Assembly (NCBI RefSeq): GCF_003072645.1
Contig: NZ_CP028897.1
Span: forward strand, 3,175,658-3,239,657
Length of the DNA stretch: 64,000 nt
Direction: 5' to 3'
Origin: Dongshaea marina
Lineage (GTDB): Bacteria > Pseudomonadota > Gammaproteobacteria > Enterobacterales > Aeromonadaceae
Each line of letters begins with the position of its first letter. The first letter of the stretch is position 1. The translations under genes and the position numbers were made by a program. Below, piece by piece: positions 1 through 9,122 of this stretch. The notes below the pieces were generated by a model, which saw only the letters and a list, made by a program, of their open reading frames with translations, ran no database searches and was not told the DNA's origin.

Positions 1-1554
1 CGGATAAGGGGTGTTGATCAGTACAGTTCCCCCCGAGCGTATATGCTCCAACACATCATATTTATCGATAAACTGGAACTGGTGGATCCCCACAAAATCA
101 GCACTGCTGATGAGGTAAGAGGAGCGAATGGGATCGGGACCCGCTCGCAAGTGAGAAACCGTCAGGGCTCCAGCTTTCTTGGAGTCATAGACAAACTTGC
201 CCTGGACATAGTTATCGGTATTTTCACCCAGAATGCGGATGCTGTTTTTAGCGGCGCTCACCGAGCCATCGGAGCCTAAGCCATAGAAGAGCGCCCGCAG
301 CCGGTTATCTGGCTGGATGGACTGCATATCCGGCAGCGCCAGGGAGAGTTGGCTAATATCATCGGTGATCCCCACGGTAAAGATCCGCTTAGGCTCGGCT
401 TTGGCAAGCTCGTTGTAAACGGCGCAGACACAGGCTGGGGTAAACTCTTTGGAGGAGAGTCCGTAGCGCCCACCTATGATGGTCGGCATAGATGCCACGT
501 TACCGAGCTGCAGCGCATTGGCAAAGGCGGTCACCACATCCTGATACAGGGGCTCACCCTGGGCGCCTGGCTCCTTGGTTCTGTCCAGCACTGCGATCTT
601 TTTCGCCGATGCGGGGATCACCTTGAGTAGGTGCTCGGCCGAGAAGGGGCGATACAGGCGCACTCGCACACAACCCACCTTCTCACCGCGCTCAGCTAAC
701 CAGTCGATGGTCTCCTCAACGGTTTCTGCGGCTGAGCCCATCAGAACTATGACTCGCTCGGCATCCGGATCGCCATAATAATCAAAGGGCAGATAGTAAC
801 GGCCGGTCGCCTTGCCAAAATCTTCCATGGCGACCACCAGCTCTCTGACACAATTTTGATAGAAAAGATTGGTCGCTTCACGAGCCTGGAAGAAGGTATC
901 CGGGTTACTGGCGGTACCACGCACCACAGGCTTATCCGGGTTCAGAGCCCTGTCTCTGTGCTCCTGAACCTTATCCTGATCGATAAATTGCTCAATCAAG
1001 GCATCCTCTAACACAGGTACCTTGTTGATCTCGTGTGAAGTCTGGAAGCCGTCGAAGAAATGGATAAAGGGTACCCGGGAGTTGAGGGTGGTCCGGTGCG
1101 CAATCAGGGCCAGATCCTGACTCTCTTCAACCGAGCTGGAGCAAAGCATGGCACAGCCGGTCTGGCGAACCGCCATCACATCCGAGTGATCACAAAAAAT
1201 TGACAGCGCATGGGTTGCCACGGTGCGGGCCGCAACATGCAATACAAAGGGGGTTAACTCACCGGCAATCTTATACAGATTGGGGATCATCAACAGTAGC
1301 CCCTGGGAAGAGGTAAAGGAGGTCGCCAGGCCGCCGGTTTGAATGGCACCGTGCACCGCCGCGATCGCTCCCCCCTCCGATTGCATCTCTACGATGCGTG
1401 GAATATCTCCCCAGAGATTTTTCTTGCCACCACAGGCCCATTGATCACACAACTCAGCCATGCTTGAAGAGGGAGTAATTGGATAAATGGCTACCACATC
1501 ATTGGTTTTATACGCTACCGAAGCCACCAGGTTGTTGGCGTCGGTCGTGATCAT
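1..1554 (-). CDS. nifJ: Pyruvate:ferredoxin (flavodoxin) oxidoreductase, 5' part; runs off the window
   Basis: Oxidative decarboxylation of pyruvate to acetyl-CoA with transfer of electrons to ferredoxin or flavodoxin, in the cytoplasm. The minus-strand frame is open without a stop from position 1554 to the window edge (518 codons; the family is about 1,170-1,200 residues). The N-terminus reads MITTDANNLVASVAYKTNDV followed by AIYPITPSSSMAE, the hallmark start of NifJ/YdbK proteins. The visible part is the pyruvate-binding domain I and the start of domain II. I chose the ATG at 1554 by homology. An in-frame GTG at 1566, preceded by AGAGAAG, is an alternative start. The [4Fe-4S] and TPP domains lie outside the window. 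A NifJ enzyme fits fermentative or anaerobic growth. Confidence 0.93.
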   Translation of the reverse strand, partial: MITTDANNLVASVAYKTNDVVAIYPITPSSSMAELCDQWACGGKKNLWGDIPRIVEMQSEGGAIAAVHGAIQTGGLATSFTSSQGLLLMIPNLYKIAGELTPFVLHVAARTVATHALSIFCDHSDVMAVRQTGCAMLCSSSVEESQDLALIAHRTTLNSRVPFIHFFDGFQTSHEINKVPVLEDALIEQFIDQDKVQEHRDRALNPDKPVVRGTASNPDTFFQAREATNLFYQNCVRELVVAMEDFGKATGRYYLPFDYYGDPDAERVIVLMGSAAETVEETIDWLAERGEKVGCVRVRLYRPFSAEHLLKVIPASAKKIAVLDRTKEPGAQGEPLYQDVVTAFANALQLGNVASMPTIIGGRYGLSSKEFTPACVCAVYNELAKAEPKRIFTVGITDDISQLSLALPDMQSIQPDNRLRALFYGLGSDGSVSAAKNSIRILGENTDNYVQGKFVYDSKKAGALTVSHLRAGPDPIRSSYLISSADFVGIHQFQFIDKYDVLEHIRSGGTVLINTPYP

Positions 1555-1566
1555 CTTGTTCGTCAC

Positions 1567-1881
1567 GTGATAACTTCTCTTAACTGGAAATGAAGGTGCC
1601 GGTCCCGCTGGCGCCATGACACAGTCCCCGGGAGTGCTGAAGTGCTTCTGGTGAAAAAATAGACAGCCTTAGCCTGGCACAAAGTGCCCTAATGATAAAT
1701 CATCGGCCCTGCAACTCAACCACAAAAAATGTAGCAGCATTTTTAAGCAGCTTCGCGAAGGTGAAAAAACCGAAAAATCCACACATGAATTAAGTTTCTA
1801 CTATCCTCGAATAAAGTATGTTTGAAACTCTAAATGCCTGCTACAATAGCCGACCATTTCGGATTCAATGAGGTCATTAGT
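1567..1881. promoter_or_regulatory. Divergent promoter region nifJ/ribA with extended -10 box for ribA
   Basis: This 315-bp gap separates divergent nifJ and ribA. On the plus strand TG-C-TACAAT (1839-1847) is a good extended -10 element, with TTGAAA at 1822-1827 as a poorly spaced -35. Transcription from it would begin near 1854. That is downstream of an in-frame ATG at 1834 and upstream of the ATG at 1882, which supports 1882 as the ribA start. I saw no FNR or CRP box for nifJ. Confidence 0.5.
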
Positions 1882-2481
1882 ATGAGCAGTGTCACCTTAG
1901 TGGCCCGAGCCAAGCTGCCTACCCCCTGGGGCGTCTTCACCCTGGTCGGGTTTGAAGAGAAAGCAACCGGTAAAGATCACACAGCCCTGGTGATGGGCGA
2001 TCTCAGCGATGACGAGCCGGTACTGGCGCGGATCCACTCCGAGTGCCTAACCGGTGATGCCCTGTTCAGCCTACGCTGTGACTGTGGCTTTCAGCTGCAA
2101 GCAGCCATGGAACGCATCGCCAAGCGTAAGCGCGGCATCATTCTTTACGTGCGCCAGGAGGGGCGAGGCATCGGCTTGCTCAATAAGATCCACGCCTATC
2201 ACCTTCAGGATCAAGGGGCAGATACCGTTGAGGCCAATGTAGCCCTGGGGTTTGCAGCCGATCAGCGTGATTATACTATCTGTGCCGATATGCTTGAGGC
2301 GCTGGAGGTAAAAAGCATCGAACTGATGACCAATAACCCGCGCAAGGTCAAGGCGATGCAAGAATATGGGATCAAGGTTTCCAAGCGGGTGCCCATCGAA
2401 GAGGGTCGTAATCCACATAATGAATTTTACCTCTCGACCAAAGCCTCCAAGCTGGGACATATGCTCAACGAGGACGAGTAA
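1882..2481 (+). CDS. ribA: GTP cyclohydrolase II
   Basis: First step of riboflavin synthesis: GTP to 2,5-diamino-6-ribosylamino-pyrimidinone 5'-phosphate, formate and pyrophosphate. The 199-residue product begins [19 protein letters not shown], aligning with E. coli RibA from its first residues. The zinc ligands are visible as Cys55, Cys66 and Cys68 in [19 protein letters not shown], and the GTP-binding [12 protein letters not shown] segment follows. The start at 1882 has ATGAGG 8 bases upstream. An in-frame ATG at 1834 would add 16 residues with no family counterpart and precedes the likely transcription start. The gene stands alone, divergent from nifJ. Confidence 0.95.
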   Translation: MSSVTLVARAKLPTPWGVFTLVGFEEKATGKDHTALVMGDLSDDEPVLARIHSECLTGDALFSLRCDCGFQLQAAMERIAKRKRGIILYVRQEGRGIGLLNKIHAYHLQDQGADTVEANVALGFAADQRDYTICADMLEALEVKSIELMTNNPRKVKAMQEYGIKVSKRVPIEEGRNPHNEFYLSTKASKLGHMLNEDE

Positions 2482-3217
2482 TCCCGAAGACATGGATGTC
2501 TGAAATTTAGCCTCTTCTGCCCAGGGGTATGAAAAGCCAAATAACCAAGAGCCGGTGTTTACCCCCAGTATTCAAACATCTCCACTGCTGCACGCCTACA
2601 GGCTTAGCGTTTTGAATCATTATCGAAGCAGGACCGATCCTGAGCTGTTTACCATTTTGGATAATGAGCTGAGCGCCCCCCTTGCTACGCATTGTCTAAA
2701 TAGCTGCTCCTATTACTGCTACATCTGTTGATATGTGCTGGCAGACACGCTATGGATCCATCCATGGAAGCTCCACCGCGTCATCCATGACGCAGAGGGT
2801 CTGCTCATTCACAATTCAACAGCTGCCTCAAGTGATCTACTATTTGGAACAGTGATTTAGCTGTAAATAAGGCTCTGTATGGAGCTATCATTCAGCCTTG
2901 GTAAGGATCCCATTCCTGTGAGGAATGAAGATATTCCTGTTTATTTTTTACTCTTTCATTATCATGGGCTCAGGATAAATACCCATTAGCTGACAGCGTT
3001 TTGCCTCAATGAGCCAGGTCTGGCCCTCTTTAGATCCCAGAGTCTTCACCGCCACCTTTGCCATTCAGGGCTTAACCCTGTCAACCAGCACTCCCCTGCT
3101 CCCGAGATTATCCTCATACTTGACTCAGGGCCATGACCAGAGCATCAGGGCTCTACGGTCCAGATCAAGTTGTTTCCTATTCAAGGGGAGTCGCCATCTA
3201 CCTGAGGAGGTTACTTA
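2482..3217. other. Gene-poor gap between ribA and the decarboxylase, with two ANGGAY-loop hairpins
   Basis: 736 bp with no convincing gene. It holds three small perfect inverted repeats: AGAC-ATGGAT-GTCT (2488-2501, just after the ribA stop), GCGTC-ATCCAT-GACGC (2778-2793) and CATTCCT-gtg-AGGAATG (2911-2927). The first two belong to the constant-loop hairpin class described in the findings. A possible frame at 3009-3218 has low-complexity composition and no ribosome binding site of its own, so I do not call it. Confidence 0.5.
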
Positions 3218-4654
3218 ATGGAAAACAAATCTATGCTACAGCTCTCTAACGAGCAGATGCGAAACCTGGGCTATGGAGTGGTTGATCTGTTGATCGAGCA
3301 TCTGAACACCCTCCCTGAAAAATCACCCTGCCAGCAGGGCGAACGAGCCAGCATGGAGCAGCTGTTTCGTGAAGAGCTCCCAAAGCACTCTCAGGATCCG
3401 ATGCAGGTCCTGAAGCGGGTCGAAAAAGATGTGATGGGTAATATTATGCACCTGGATCACCCGAGGTTTTTTGCCTTCGTCCCGGGACCGGGCAACTTCG
3501 TGAGTGCCATGGCCGATGCTCTGGCATCTGGATTTAATGTGTTTTCCGGAACCTGGATGGAGGCCGCAGCCCCCTCCCAAATTGAGCTGGTAACACTGGA
3601 TTGGCTGCGAAGCGCCTTTGATATGCCAAAAACCGCCGGAGGCCTCTTCACCAGCGGCGGCTCAGCCGCAAACCTGACCGCGCTGGCAACGGCCCGACAT
3701 GTGAAGCTAGGACACGAGATGGAAAGAGCCGTCGCTTACTGCTCGGATCAAACCCACTCCTCGGTTGCCCGGGCATTTCGGATCCTTGGATTTAGGCCAG
3801 AGCAGCTACGCACCCTTGCAAGCGATGCTGACTTCAAGCTTGACCCTCAATCACTCCGACAGATGATTGAGGCCGATCTCAACGCCGGATTACAGCCTTT
3901 TTGTGTTATTGCCAATCTCGGCACCACCAATACCGGCGCCGTTGATCCCATCGAAACCCTGGCCTCAATCTGTCAGGAGTTCCAGTTGTGGCTACATGCC
4001 GATGGCGCTTATGGGGGTGCCACTGTCCTGAGCCCCGAAACAAAGGAGCTGTTCAAAGGTGCAGACAGCGTCGACTCCCTTTCACTGGACCCACATAAAT
4101 GGTTGTTTCAGCCCTATGAAATTGGCTGCCTGCTGGTCAAAGATCAAAGCCATCTCAAACAAGCCTTTCACATCCTTCCGGAATACCTGGAAGATACCGC
4201 AGGTAAAGATGAAGAGATCAACTTCTGCGATTACGGCCCGCAACTCACCCGGGGATTTAGGGCATTAAAGCTCTGGATGTCGCTGCAGGTTTTTGGTGCC
4301 GATGCTTTTAAAGAGGCGATCGAGCGCGGGATTAAGCTTGCAGAATCTGCAGAGATAATGATCCGCGATCTACCGCAGTGGGAGATCACCACTGACGCTC
4401 AGCTAGGTGTTGTGACCTTTCGGGCTCGGCCCGAAGGCTACAGTGAGAAAGAGCTGGATGCCCATAACCAGGCTCTGGTCGAGGCGATTCTGGAGGATGG
4501 TTATGCGATGATCGTTTCCACCAAACTTCGAGGTAAAACCGTGCTCAGACTCTGTACCATCAACCCCAGAACCTCAGTGGATGATCTGCTGCAAACTATA
4601 GAGCGACTGGAGCAACTCAGCCAACAACTAGCGCACAAAAAGCTCATGGCTTAG
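3218..4654 (+). CDS. PLP-dependent group II amino-acid decarboxylase
   Basis: A 478-residue cytosolic enzyme of the aromatic-L-amino-acid / glutamate decarboxylase fold. The PLP-binding lysine is Lys294 in [13 protein letters not shown], with the upstream HADGAYGG motif that positions the cofactor ring. [12 protein letters not shown] and the N-terminal [19 protein letters not shown] are typical of bacterial tyrosine/tryptophan/DOPA-type decarboxylases. Substrate cannot be assigned from sequence; amine formation from an aromatic amino acid or from aspartate/diaminobutyrate is possible. The start has a very strong GAGGAGG at 3204-3210, 7 bases before the ATG. The gene has no operon partners and no antiporter next to it, which argues against a dedicated acid-resistance decarboxylase cassette. 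Confidence 0.88.
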   Translation: MENKSMLQLSNEQMRNLGYGVVDLLIEHLNTLPEKSPCQQGERASMEQLFREELPKHSQDPMQVLKRVEKDVMGNIMHLDHPRFFAFVPGPGNFVSAMADALASGFNVFSGTWMEAAAPSQIELVTLDWLRSAFDMPKTAGGLFTSGGSAANLTALATARHVKLGHEMERAVAYCSDQTHSSVARAFRILGFRPEQLRTLASDADFKLDPQSLRQMIEADLNAGLQPFCVIANLGTTNTGAVDPIETLASICQEFQLWLHADGAYGGATVLSPETKELFKGADSVDSLSLDPHKWLFQPYEIGCLLVKDQSHLKQAFHILPEYLEDTAGKDEEINFCDYGPQLTRGFRALKLWMSLQVFGADAFKEAIERGIKLAESAEIMIRDLPQWEITTDAQLGVVTFRARPEGYSEKELDAHNQALVEAILEDGYAMIVSTKLRGKTVLRLCTINPRTSVDDLLQTIERLEQLSQQLAHKKLMA

Positions 4655-4714
4655 CACGGCAACGGACAGTTTCGAAGTGCTTAAAGCGCTTCGGAGCTGC
4701 CTGCGACTTTCAAA

Positions 4715-4924
4715 TCAGGATACCTCTCTATCCCTCTCCTCTGATGGTGGTGACATATCCAGGCCCGCGGCCTCCAGCAGTGCGGTATAACGTTGGATCT
4801 CGTGGCGATTGTATCTTGCCTCTAACACCCGACCACTGGCCCAGTAGCTGTAGAACTCAGCAGCCTTCTCCGCTGTAAAGGGACTACAGCGTGCTTGTCG
4901 GTAGATCCGCACCGCCAATTCCAT
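4715..4924 (-). CDS. Small conserved-looking hypothetical protein (69 aa)
   Basis: The product starts MELAVRIYRQARCSPFTAEK and ends in a charged tail (SEERDREVS). The body is helical-looking (AAEFYSYWASGRVLEARYNR...), soluble, without signal peptide or membrane segment. The ATG at 4924 has AAGGAG 5 bases upstream, which decides the start over a GTG two codons earlier. It lies alone between the decarboxylase and porin genes, oriented as the porin cluster. I do not recognise a family. The good ribosome binding site and codon pattern make it a probable real gene. Confidence 0.6.
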   Translation of the reverse strand: MELAVRIYRQARCSPFTAEKAAEFYSYWASGRVLEARYNRHEIQRYTALLEAAGLDMSPPSEERDREVS

Positions 4925-5130
4925 GACCACTCCTTGTGTGATTCATCCACTTTCGATCAACTAAAGAGACTATATTCTAGCCTATTTACAAAAAAAGGAG
5001 TCCATCCAGCTCCCAAAATTTAGCTAATCCCCCAGGCTCTCTCTTGGGGGAGACAGCCTCCTCCCTTCGATTCAACTACGAAGGTTTCTTTGACGAGATG
5101 CTCTGCAGAGCAGCGAGGAAACCTTGAGCA

Positions 5131-5158
5131 AAAAAAGCCAGGCCGGAGCCTGGCTTTT
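5131..5158 (-). terminator. Rho-independent terminator of porin 1
   Basis: AAAAGCCAGGC (5133-5143) pairs perfectly with GCCTGGCTTTT (5148-5158) around a 4-base loop. On the minus strand it is followed by a run of six T. It lies about 20 bp after the porin stop. Confidence 0.9.
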
Positions 5159-5179
5159 AACCTCGCAAGGTAATTGAGG

Positions 5180-6289
5180 TTAGAAATTATACTTGATTGC
5201 TGTGACCCATTGGTTATCAGGATCGAAGTTATTAAATGCTGTAGTACTGACTGCATCACTGTACTTACCAGCAAACTTGTACTCTGTATAAATCAGAATA
5301 TTAGAAGTGAAATTATATTGAACACCCAAGTAGCTCTCACTCACCAGATCCTTATCAATACCAGCAGAGATTTCATCCTTAAGCTCAAGCTTGTTGTAAC
5401 CAGTCAGGAACTTCCACTGGTCAACGGTATATGTTGCGACAAGCTCATAGCCCTTGGTCTTCACATCAGAAGAGCCAGCAGCATCAGAGTCAAGTTTCGA
5501 TTGATTGTACATTGCAGCAACATAGAACCCCATCACTGAATAGTTAGCTCCAATACCCCAATCAGTTTGATGAAGGTCATAAGAGGATCCTGTAGTTGGT
5601 GAATATTCCAAATGCTTAGATTGATAAGCGGCATTCAAGCCAATAGATCCGGCATCGTGCATCTCGATCATATAGTCAATACCAGCGGCGAGTACATTAT
5701 TTCGAGAGAAATCACTTGGCGCCTCTGCCTCAGCAATATGTGGTCCTACCGTGGCCGTATCCGCATGAGCCCCCGCAGAAAGGTGAAGACCAAAGCCCAT
5801 GAAGCTATTATCGTAAGTTACGATACCTTGCTGGCGACCACCGGCAGCATTACCTGCGTCTCCCCATTCATTCATGATATCTGTAGGCTCTAAAACGGTT
5901 GTATAAAAAGCACCATCTTTCTGACCTATAGCGATAGTTCCATATTGGTTACCATCAAAGCCAACATAGATATCACGAGACTGGAAGCCACTACCATTAT
6001 CATCACGCTGACCCACAACATCCCATTGTGCAGATGCTAATGCGGTCCATTGATCATTTAACTTCTGAGATAGATCAAAACCCAGTCGCCCTGAACTATC
6101 AAAAGAGGAATTAGAGTGAGATAGAGTGTTAGCCGTCGTATTTTTTGTATCATAGCCAGCACTGAAGGCTGCCTTGACTCGTCCAGTTAGATCAACTGTC
6201 ATCCCATCATTATTATACAAACTGGCTGCACTTGCGCCTGCCGTGGCGCCTACGCTCGCGATTGCGAGAGCAACGATAGTCTTTTTCAT
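5180..6289 (-). CDS. Outer-membrane general porin (OmpU/OmpC-like), paralog 1
   Basis: A trimeric beta-barrel porin for passive diffusion of small solutes across the outer membrane. 369 residues: signal peptide MKKTIVALAIASVGATAGA-SAA, then the mature start SLYNNDGMTVDLTGRVKAAF and GRLGFDLSQKLNDQWTALAS typical of Gram-negative porins. It ends in the obligatory C-terminal Phe (TAIKYNF), the BAM-recognition signal. Ribosome binding AGAAGG lies about 8 bases before ATG. It is the most diverged of three tandem paralogs: its leader aligns with theirs only in part (the GCTAATT and CTTAGTG segments), and it alone has a clear CRP box upstream. Confidence 0.95.
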   Translation of the reverse strand: MKKTIVALAIASVGATAGASAASLYNNDGMTVDLTGRVKAAFSAGYDTKNTTANTLSHSNSSFDSSGRLGFDLSQKLNDQWTALASAQWDVVGQRDDNGSGFQSRDIYVGFDGNQYGTIAIGQKDGAFYTTVLEPTDIMNEWGDAGNAAGGRQQGIVTYDNSFMGFGLHLSAGAHADTATVGPHIAEAEAPSDFSRNNVLAAGIDYMIEMHDAGSIGLNAAYQSKHLEYSPTTGSSYDLHQTDWGIGANYSVMGFYVAAMYNQSKLDSDAAGSSDVKTKGYELVATYTVDQWKFLTGYNKLELKDEISAGIDKDLVSESYLGVQYNFTSNILIYTEYKFAGKYSDAVSTTAFNNFDPDNQWVTAIKYNF

Positions 6290-6424
6290 AATGTCTGCCT
6301 TCTGCTAATTAAACTGCCACTAAGCTAATTATTATTTCCTTTCGGATCAGCGCCCTGCGCTTCTCACCCAAAAGTCAAGGTGACAATTTACATTCACGCA
6401 ACAAAACAGCATTTGAATCTCTAG

Positions 6425-6446
6425 AAATGTGAATCAGATCACTAAA
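6425..6446 (-). promoter_or_regulatory. CRP (cAMP receptor protein) box upstream of porin 1
   Basis: TGTGA-atcaga-TCACT (6428-6443) embedded in AAA...AAA matches the CRP consensus TGTGAN6TCACA with one mismatch. It is centred about 145 bp before the porin 1 ATG, suitable for catabolite control of that porin. No equally good box precedes porins 2 or 3. Confidence 0.65.
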
Positions 6447-6499
6447 AAATGGCTAAAATCTGCTTGTTTGGTTATGAGTCTCGTTTTAGCACTTCTCCT

Positions 6500-7490
6500 G
6501 AGAATGGCTGAATATGTGGCTCCAGCCACAAGTGTGTCAGGGGTGCCCGACGACAGGCAAGGTTGATCCATCCTTGGGATGACTCAATTTTGTGGCTGGC
6601 CCCACGGGGAGTGCCAGCACTGGCTGGCGGCAGGCAAAGGGGCAAACGCCTTTCCCCTTTGCAATCCCCTGGCGCCCTGACCTCGCGTAATCCTCATCTC
6701 ACCTAAGAGTTAAGGTACCATGCAGGCAAGACATCCCTGTCTTGGCTCCATTCTCGTGGAATCCATGCCACTCAACCTTAGCCCTCTACGGTTCGTCTCG
6801 GCGCTCGCTCACGGGGAAATAAATCAGCTCTTCGAATCAGCTATAGAGGTGACCACAGGTAAATTTTGATGCTCTATGGCTTCGAGGCAGGATGCCGAGC
6901 GACGTAGCTCTGTGGAGGGGTGAAGTTGCTCCTTAGAGTAGCGTAACGCGAGATAGGGTGTAATTGCTTTTTAGCAATGAAACGGGAGGCAGGATGCCGG
7001 GCTAGGAGGATGACTACGGATGGTCATCATCGAGCTGGGGAGATTTATCAGGGATGATAAATTCGCAGTGCGAAGCGAGATTTTGCCTACTTTTGACGAT
7101 ACAAAAGTAGGGCGCCGTCGGGCCCCCCGACATCTGTGCCGAAGGCACAAAATAGCTAACCGCAGGTCAATTACTCTAAGATCCGTGGTGTCCTTGGGAA
7201 TGAAGAGAGTATTGGACACGGATGTGGCAATGCAGTAAAAGCTGGACGTAGTTGCATAGTAACGTAGCGAGAGCAATGGGTGAAGTTGCGCAGCAAAGCA
7301 GGATGCCGAACTGGGGAGTATGGCCAGGGAAGGTTATAGCGAACAGGAAAGGGCTACCAAGATGATAACCGCCTGAGAACGGCCTAACCCGCCGCCACTC
7401 GGCAGCTCTAACCATCCCTAGTGATCGCTGCACATCGCAGTGGCAATGTGCCGCAGGCACAAATGTGCTGACCACAAGTCAGAAGAAAAA
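6500..7490. repeat. Dispersed intergenic repeat family A, copy A1 (composite)
   Basis: About 1 kb between porins 1 and 2, filled with modules that recur in A2-A5. These are the GCAAAGGGGCAAACGCC / CCCCTTTGCAATCCCC block (near 6635), GAGGCAGGATGCCGA (near 6885 and 6990), a CCTACTTTTG-acgata-CAAAAGTAGG hairpin (7086-7111), GTGCC-gaa-GGCAC, GTGTCCTTGGGAATGAAGAG (near 7190) and a CGCCTGAGAACGGCC block (near 7370). ANGGAY-loop hairpins occur at 6727-6744 (CAAGAC-ATCCCT-GTCTTG) and 7043-7062 (ATTTATC-AGGGAT-GATAAAT). No coherent protein is encoded; the short frames here are by-products of the repeat. Function unknown. Confidence 0.8.
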
Positions 7491-7500
7491 CACCAAACAC

Positions 7501-7525
7501 AAAAAAGCCAGGCAATGCCTGGCTT
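7501..7525 (-). terminator. Rho-independent terminator of porin 2
   Basis: AAGCCAGGC (7505-7513) pairs with GCCTGGCTT (7517-7525). The minus-strand transcript then runs into six T (7501-7506 complement). It has the same stem core as the porin 1 terminator, consistent with duplication of the whole transcription unit. Confidence 0.85.
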
Positions 7526-7553
7526 ATGATCTGAATACAAATCTAAGTCAAAC

Positions 7554-8648
7554 TTAGAAGTTGTAAACGAGACCTGTGATCCACTGGTTGTCCTGGTCAA
7601 CAGTAGAGCTTTCAGTTCCAGCATTAACCTTGCCTGCAATCTTGTAAGAGGTGTAGGCCAGAATGTTAGAAGTGAAGTTATACTGAACTTCCATGATCGC
7701 GTGGTTTACGAAATCACGCTCACCAGTACCAGTTACAGTACCGGTATCTGCGCGCAGCTTGTTGTAGCCAGTCAGCAGTTTCCACTGCTCGATGGTGTAA
7801 GACAGAGCCAGCTCGTAGCCAGAAGCTTCTTTATCCGGGTTCGCACCGTCATAAGAGAACTTAGACTTGTTAAACATAGCTGCTGCATACAGGCCGTTCC
7901 AAGTGTAGTTCACACCCATTGCCCAGTCTTGCTGGTGAGGATTGGTAGAACCGACATTGAACGTCTTAGACTGGTAACCGGCAGCCAGGCCCAGAGCACC
8001 AGCATCCTTCATATCGAAGGTGTAATCCAGTGCACCACCGAAGGTGTTGTGGCGATCTTGGTCAGTAGTAACTGCAGTACCATTACCAACACCGTAGCGA
8101 ACCCAAGTGTTAGCATCAGCAGTTGCATCCTTTGCAGAAGCGCCCGCAGACAGGTGGATACCCAGGCCATTGAAGCTGTTGTCATAGTTCATGATGCCCT
8201 GCTGGCGTTCACCAACAGCATTTGCCGCATCACCAAACTCGTTGAAGATGTCGGTAGTCGCAACAACACCAGTGTAGTAAGCACCATCGTTCTGACCAAC
8301 GGTCACCTTACCGTACTGCTGCCCATCAAAACCAGCATAGATGTTACGAGACTCAAAGCCTTTACCATTGTCAGCGCGCTGACCAACAACATCCCACTGG
8401 GCAGAAGCCAGTGCAGACCACTGATCGTTCAGCTTTTGAGTCAGATCGAAGCCCAGACGGCCAGAGGTATCAAACTGAGAGTTGGAAGAAGCGCCAGATT
8501 CGTTCTGATCATAGCCGTTGGTGAAGGTTGACTTCACACGACCGGTCAGATCAACAGTGGAGCCGTTATTGTTGTAGATGTTTGCTGCAGACGCGCCAGC
8601 GGAAGCGGCCAGACCTGCAATTGCCAATGCAACGATTGTCTTTTTCAT
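7554..8648 (-). CDS. Outer-membrane general porin, paralog 2
   Basis: A 364-residue porin with signal peptide MKKTIVALAIAGLAASAGASAA, mature start NIYNNNGSTVDLTGRVKSTF, and C-terminal Phe in TGLVYNF. The barrel strands share long identical stretches with paralog 3 (QKLNDQWSALASAQWDVVGQ, GFDGQQYGK, TYTIEQWKLLTGYNK-type). The ATG at 8648 is chosen because MKKTIV is the invariant start of all three paralogs; a TTG three codons upstream is in frame. The 5' leader (8649-8730) is almost identical to that of paralog 3, so the two were duplicated with their regulatory region and are probably co-regulated. Confidence 0.95.
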   Translation of the reverse strand: MKKTIVALAIAGLAASAGASAANIYNNNGSTVDLTGRVKSTFTNGYDQNESGASSNSQFDTSGRLGFDLTQKLNDQWSALASAQWDVVGQRADNGKGFESRNIYAGFDGQQYGKVTVGQNDGAYYTGVVATTDIFNEFGDAANAVGERQQGIMNYDNSFNGLGIHLSAGASAKDATADANTWVRYGVGNGTAVTTDQDRHNTFGGALDYTFDMKDAGALGLAAGYQSKTFNVGSTNPHQQDWAMGVNYTWNGLYAAAMFNKSKFSYDGANPDKEASGYELALSYTIEQWKLLTGYNKLRADTGTVTGTGERDFVNHAIMEVQYNFTSNILAYTSYKIAGKVNAGTESSTVDQDNQWITGLVYNF

Positions 8649-9070
8649 TGTATCCAATGCCTATTTGCTAATTAATCACTAAGCCTTTTTCTATTCCCTG
8701 TGTTAGCAACGCACAGCGCTACTACGGACGGCAGCCTAACATCCGGATAGCGGGTTCGCAATGTCGAAACAGGCGAACACGCCAAAATTGTGATCTCGTG
8801 AGTATCAAGTGCTCAAAAAATGATACGCACGGGTGTCACAACTGGATGTTTTGCAACCGACGCAGAGATAAAGTGTTTAAATAGCGTACAAGCGCATAGG
8901 ATTGGATCAGTTATGGACTAACTGTAACAAAGTGCAACCATGCAGGCTCTCCTTAGCCGTATATTAGAAATTGATTCGATAGAACTCATCTATAAACCAC
9001 ATCCATATATTTACTGTTTATAGAGGGAAAATTTTTAATTCATAACCCTTAAGCTATGAATTAAAAACTC
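8649..9070. promoter_or_regulatory. Leader of porin 2 and AT-rich inverted repeats between porins 2 and 3
   Basis: The first ~80 bp (8649-8730) form the porin 2 leader, nearly identical to that of porin 3 (10242-10320). Farther out lie two inverted repeats. TCTATAAAC (8989-8997) pairs with GTTTATAGA (9016-9024). TTTTTAATTCATA (9032-9044) pairs with TATGAATTAAAAA (9055-9067) around a 10-base loop. The second, beyond the porin 3 terminator, could be a further bidirectional terminator. No gene seen. Confidence 0.55.
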
Positions 9071-9107
9071 AAGAAAGAAGCCGGGCAAAGCCCGACCTCT
9101 TTATCCA
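9071..9107 (-). terminator. Probable terminator of porin 3
   Basis: CGGGC-aaa-GCCCG (9082-9094) with partly complementary flanks (AGAAG/CTCTT). On the minus strand it is followed by a T-rich stretch. The stem is weaker than those of porins 1 and 2, and the AT-rich palindrome just beyond may back it up. Confidence 0.55.
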
Positions 9108-9122
9108 ATCCAACTTCAATAA

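Noticed and set aside
3009-3218. 69-codon plus-strand frame directly before the decarboxylase
   Set aside because: Low-complexity, Ser/Leu-rich translation without family resemblance; its end contains the decarboxylase ribosome binding site. Probably leader DNA.
6971-7640. Several 70-100 codon frames in family A copies (also in 12734-13276, 14648-15332, 37632-37862)
   Set aside because: Translations are not conserved between copies of the repeat, lack ribosome binding sites, and conflict with the hairpin-rich repeat structure.
7701-8531. 276-codon frame antisense to porin 2
   Set aside because: Lies wholly within the porin coding region on the other strand; the porin frame has signal peptide, family motifs and C-terminal Phe. 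Mirror frame only.
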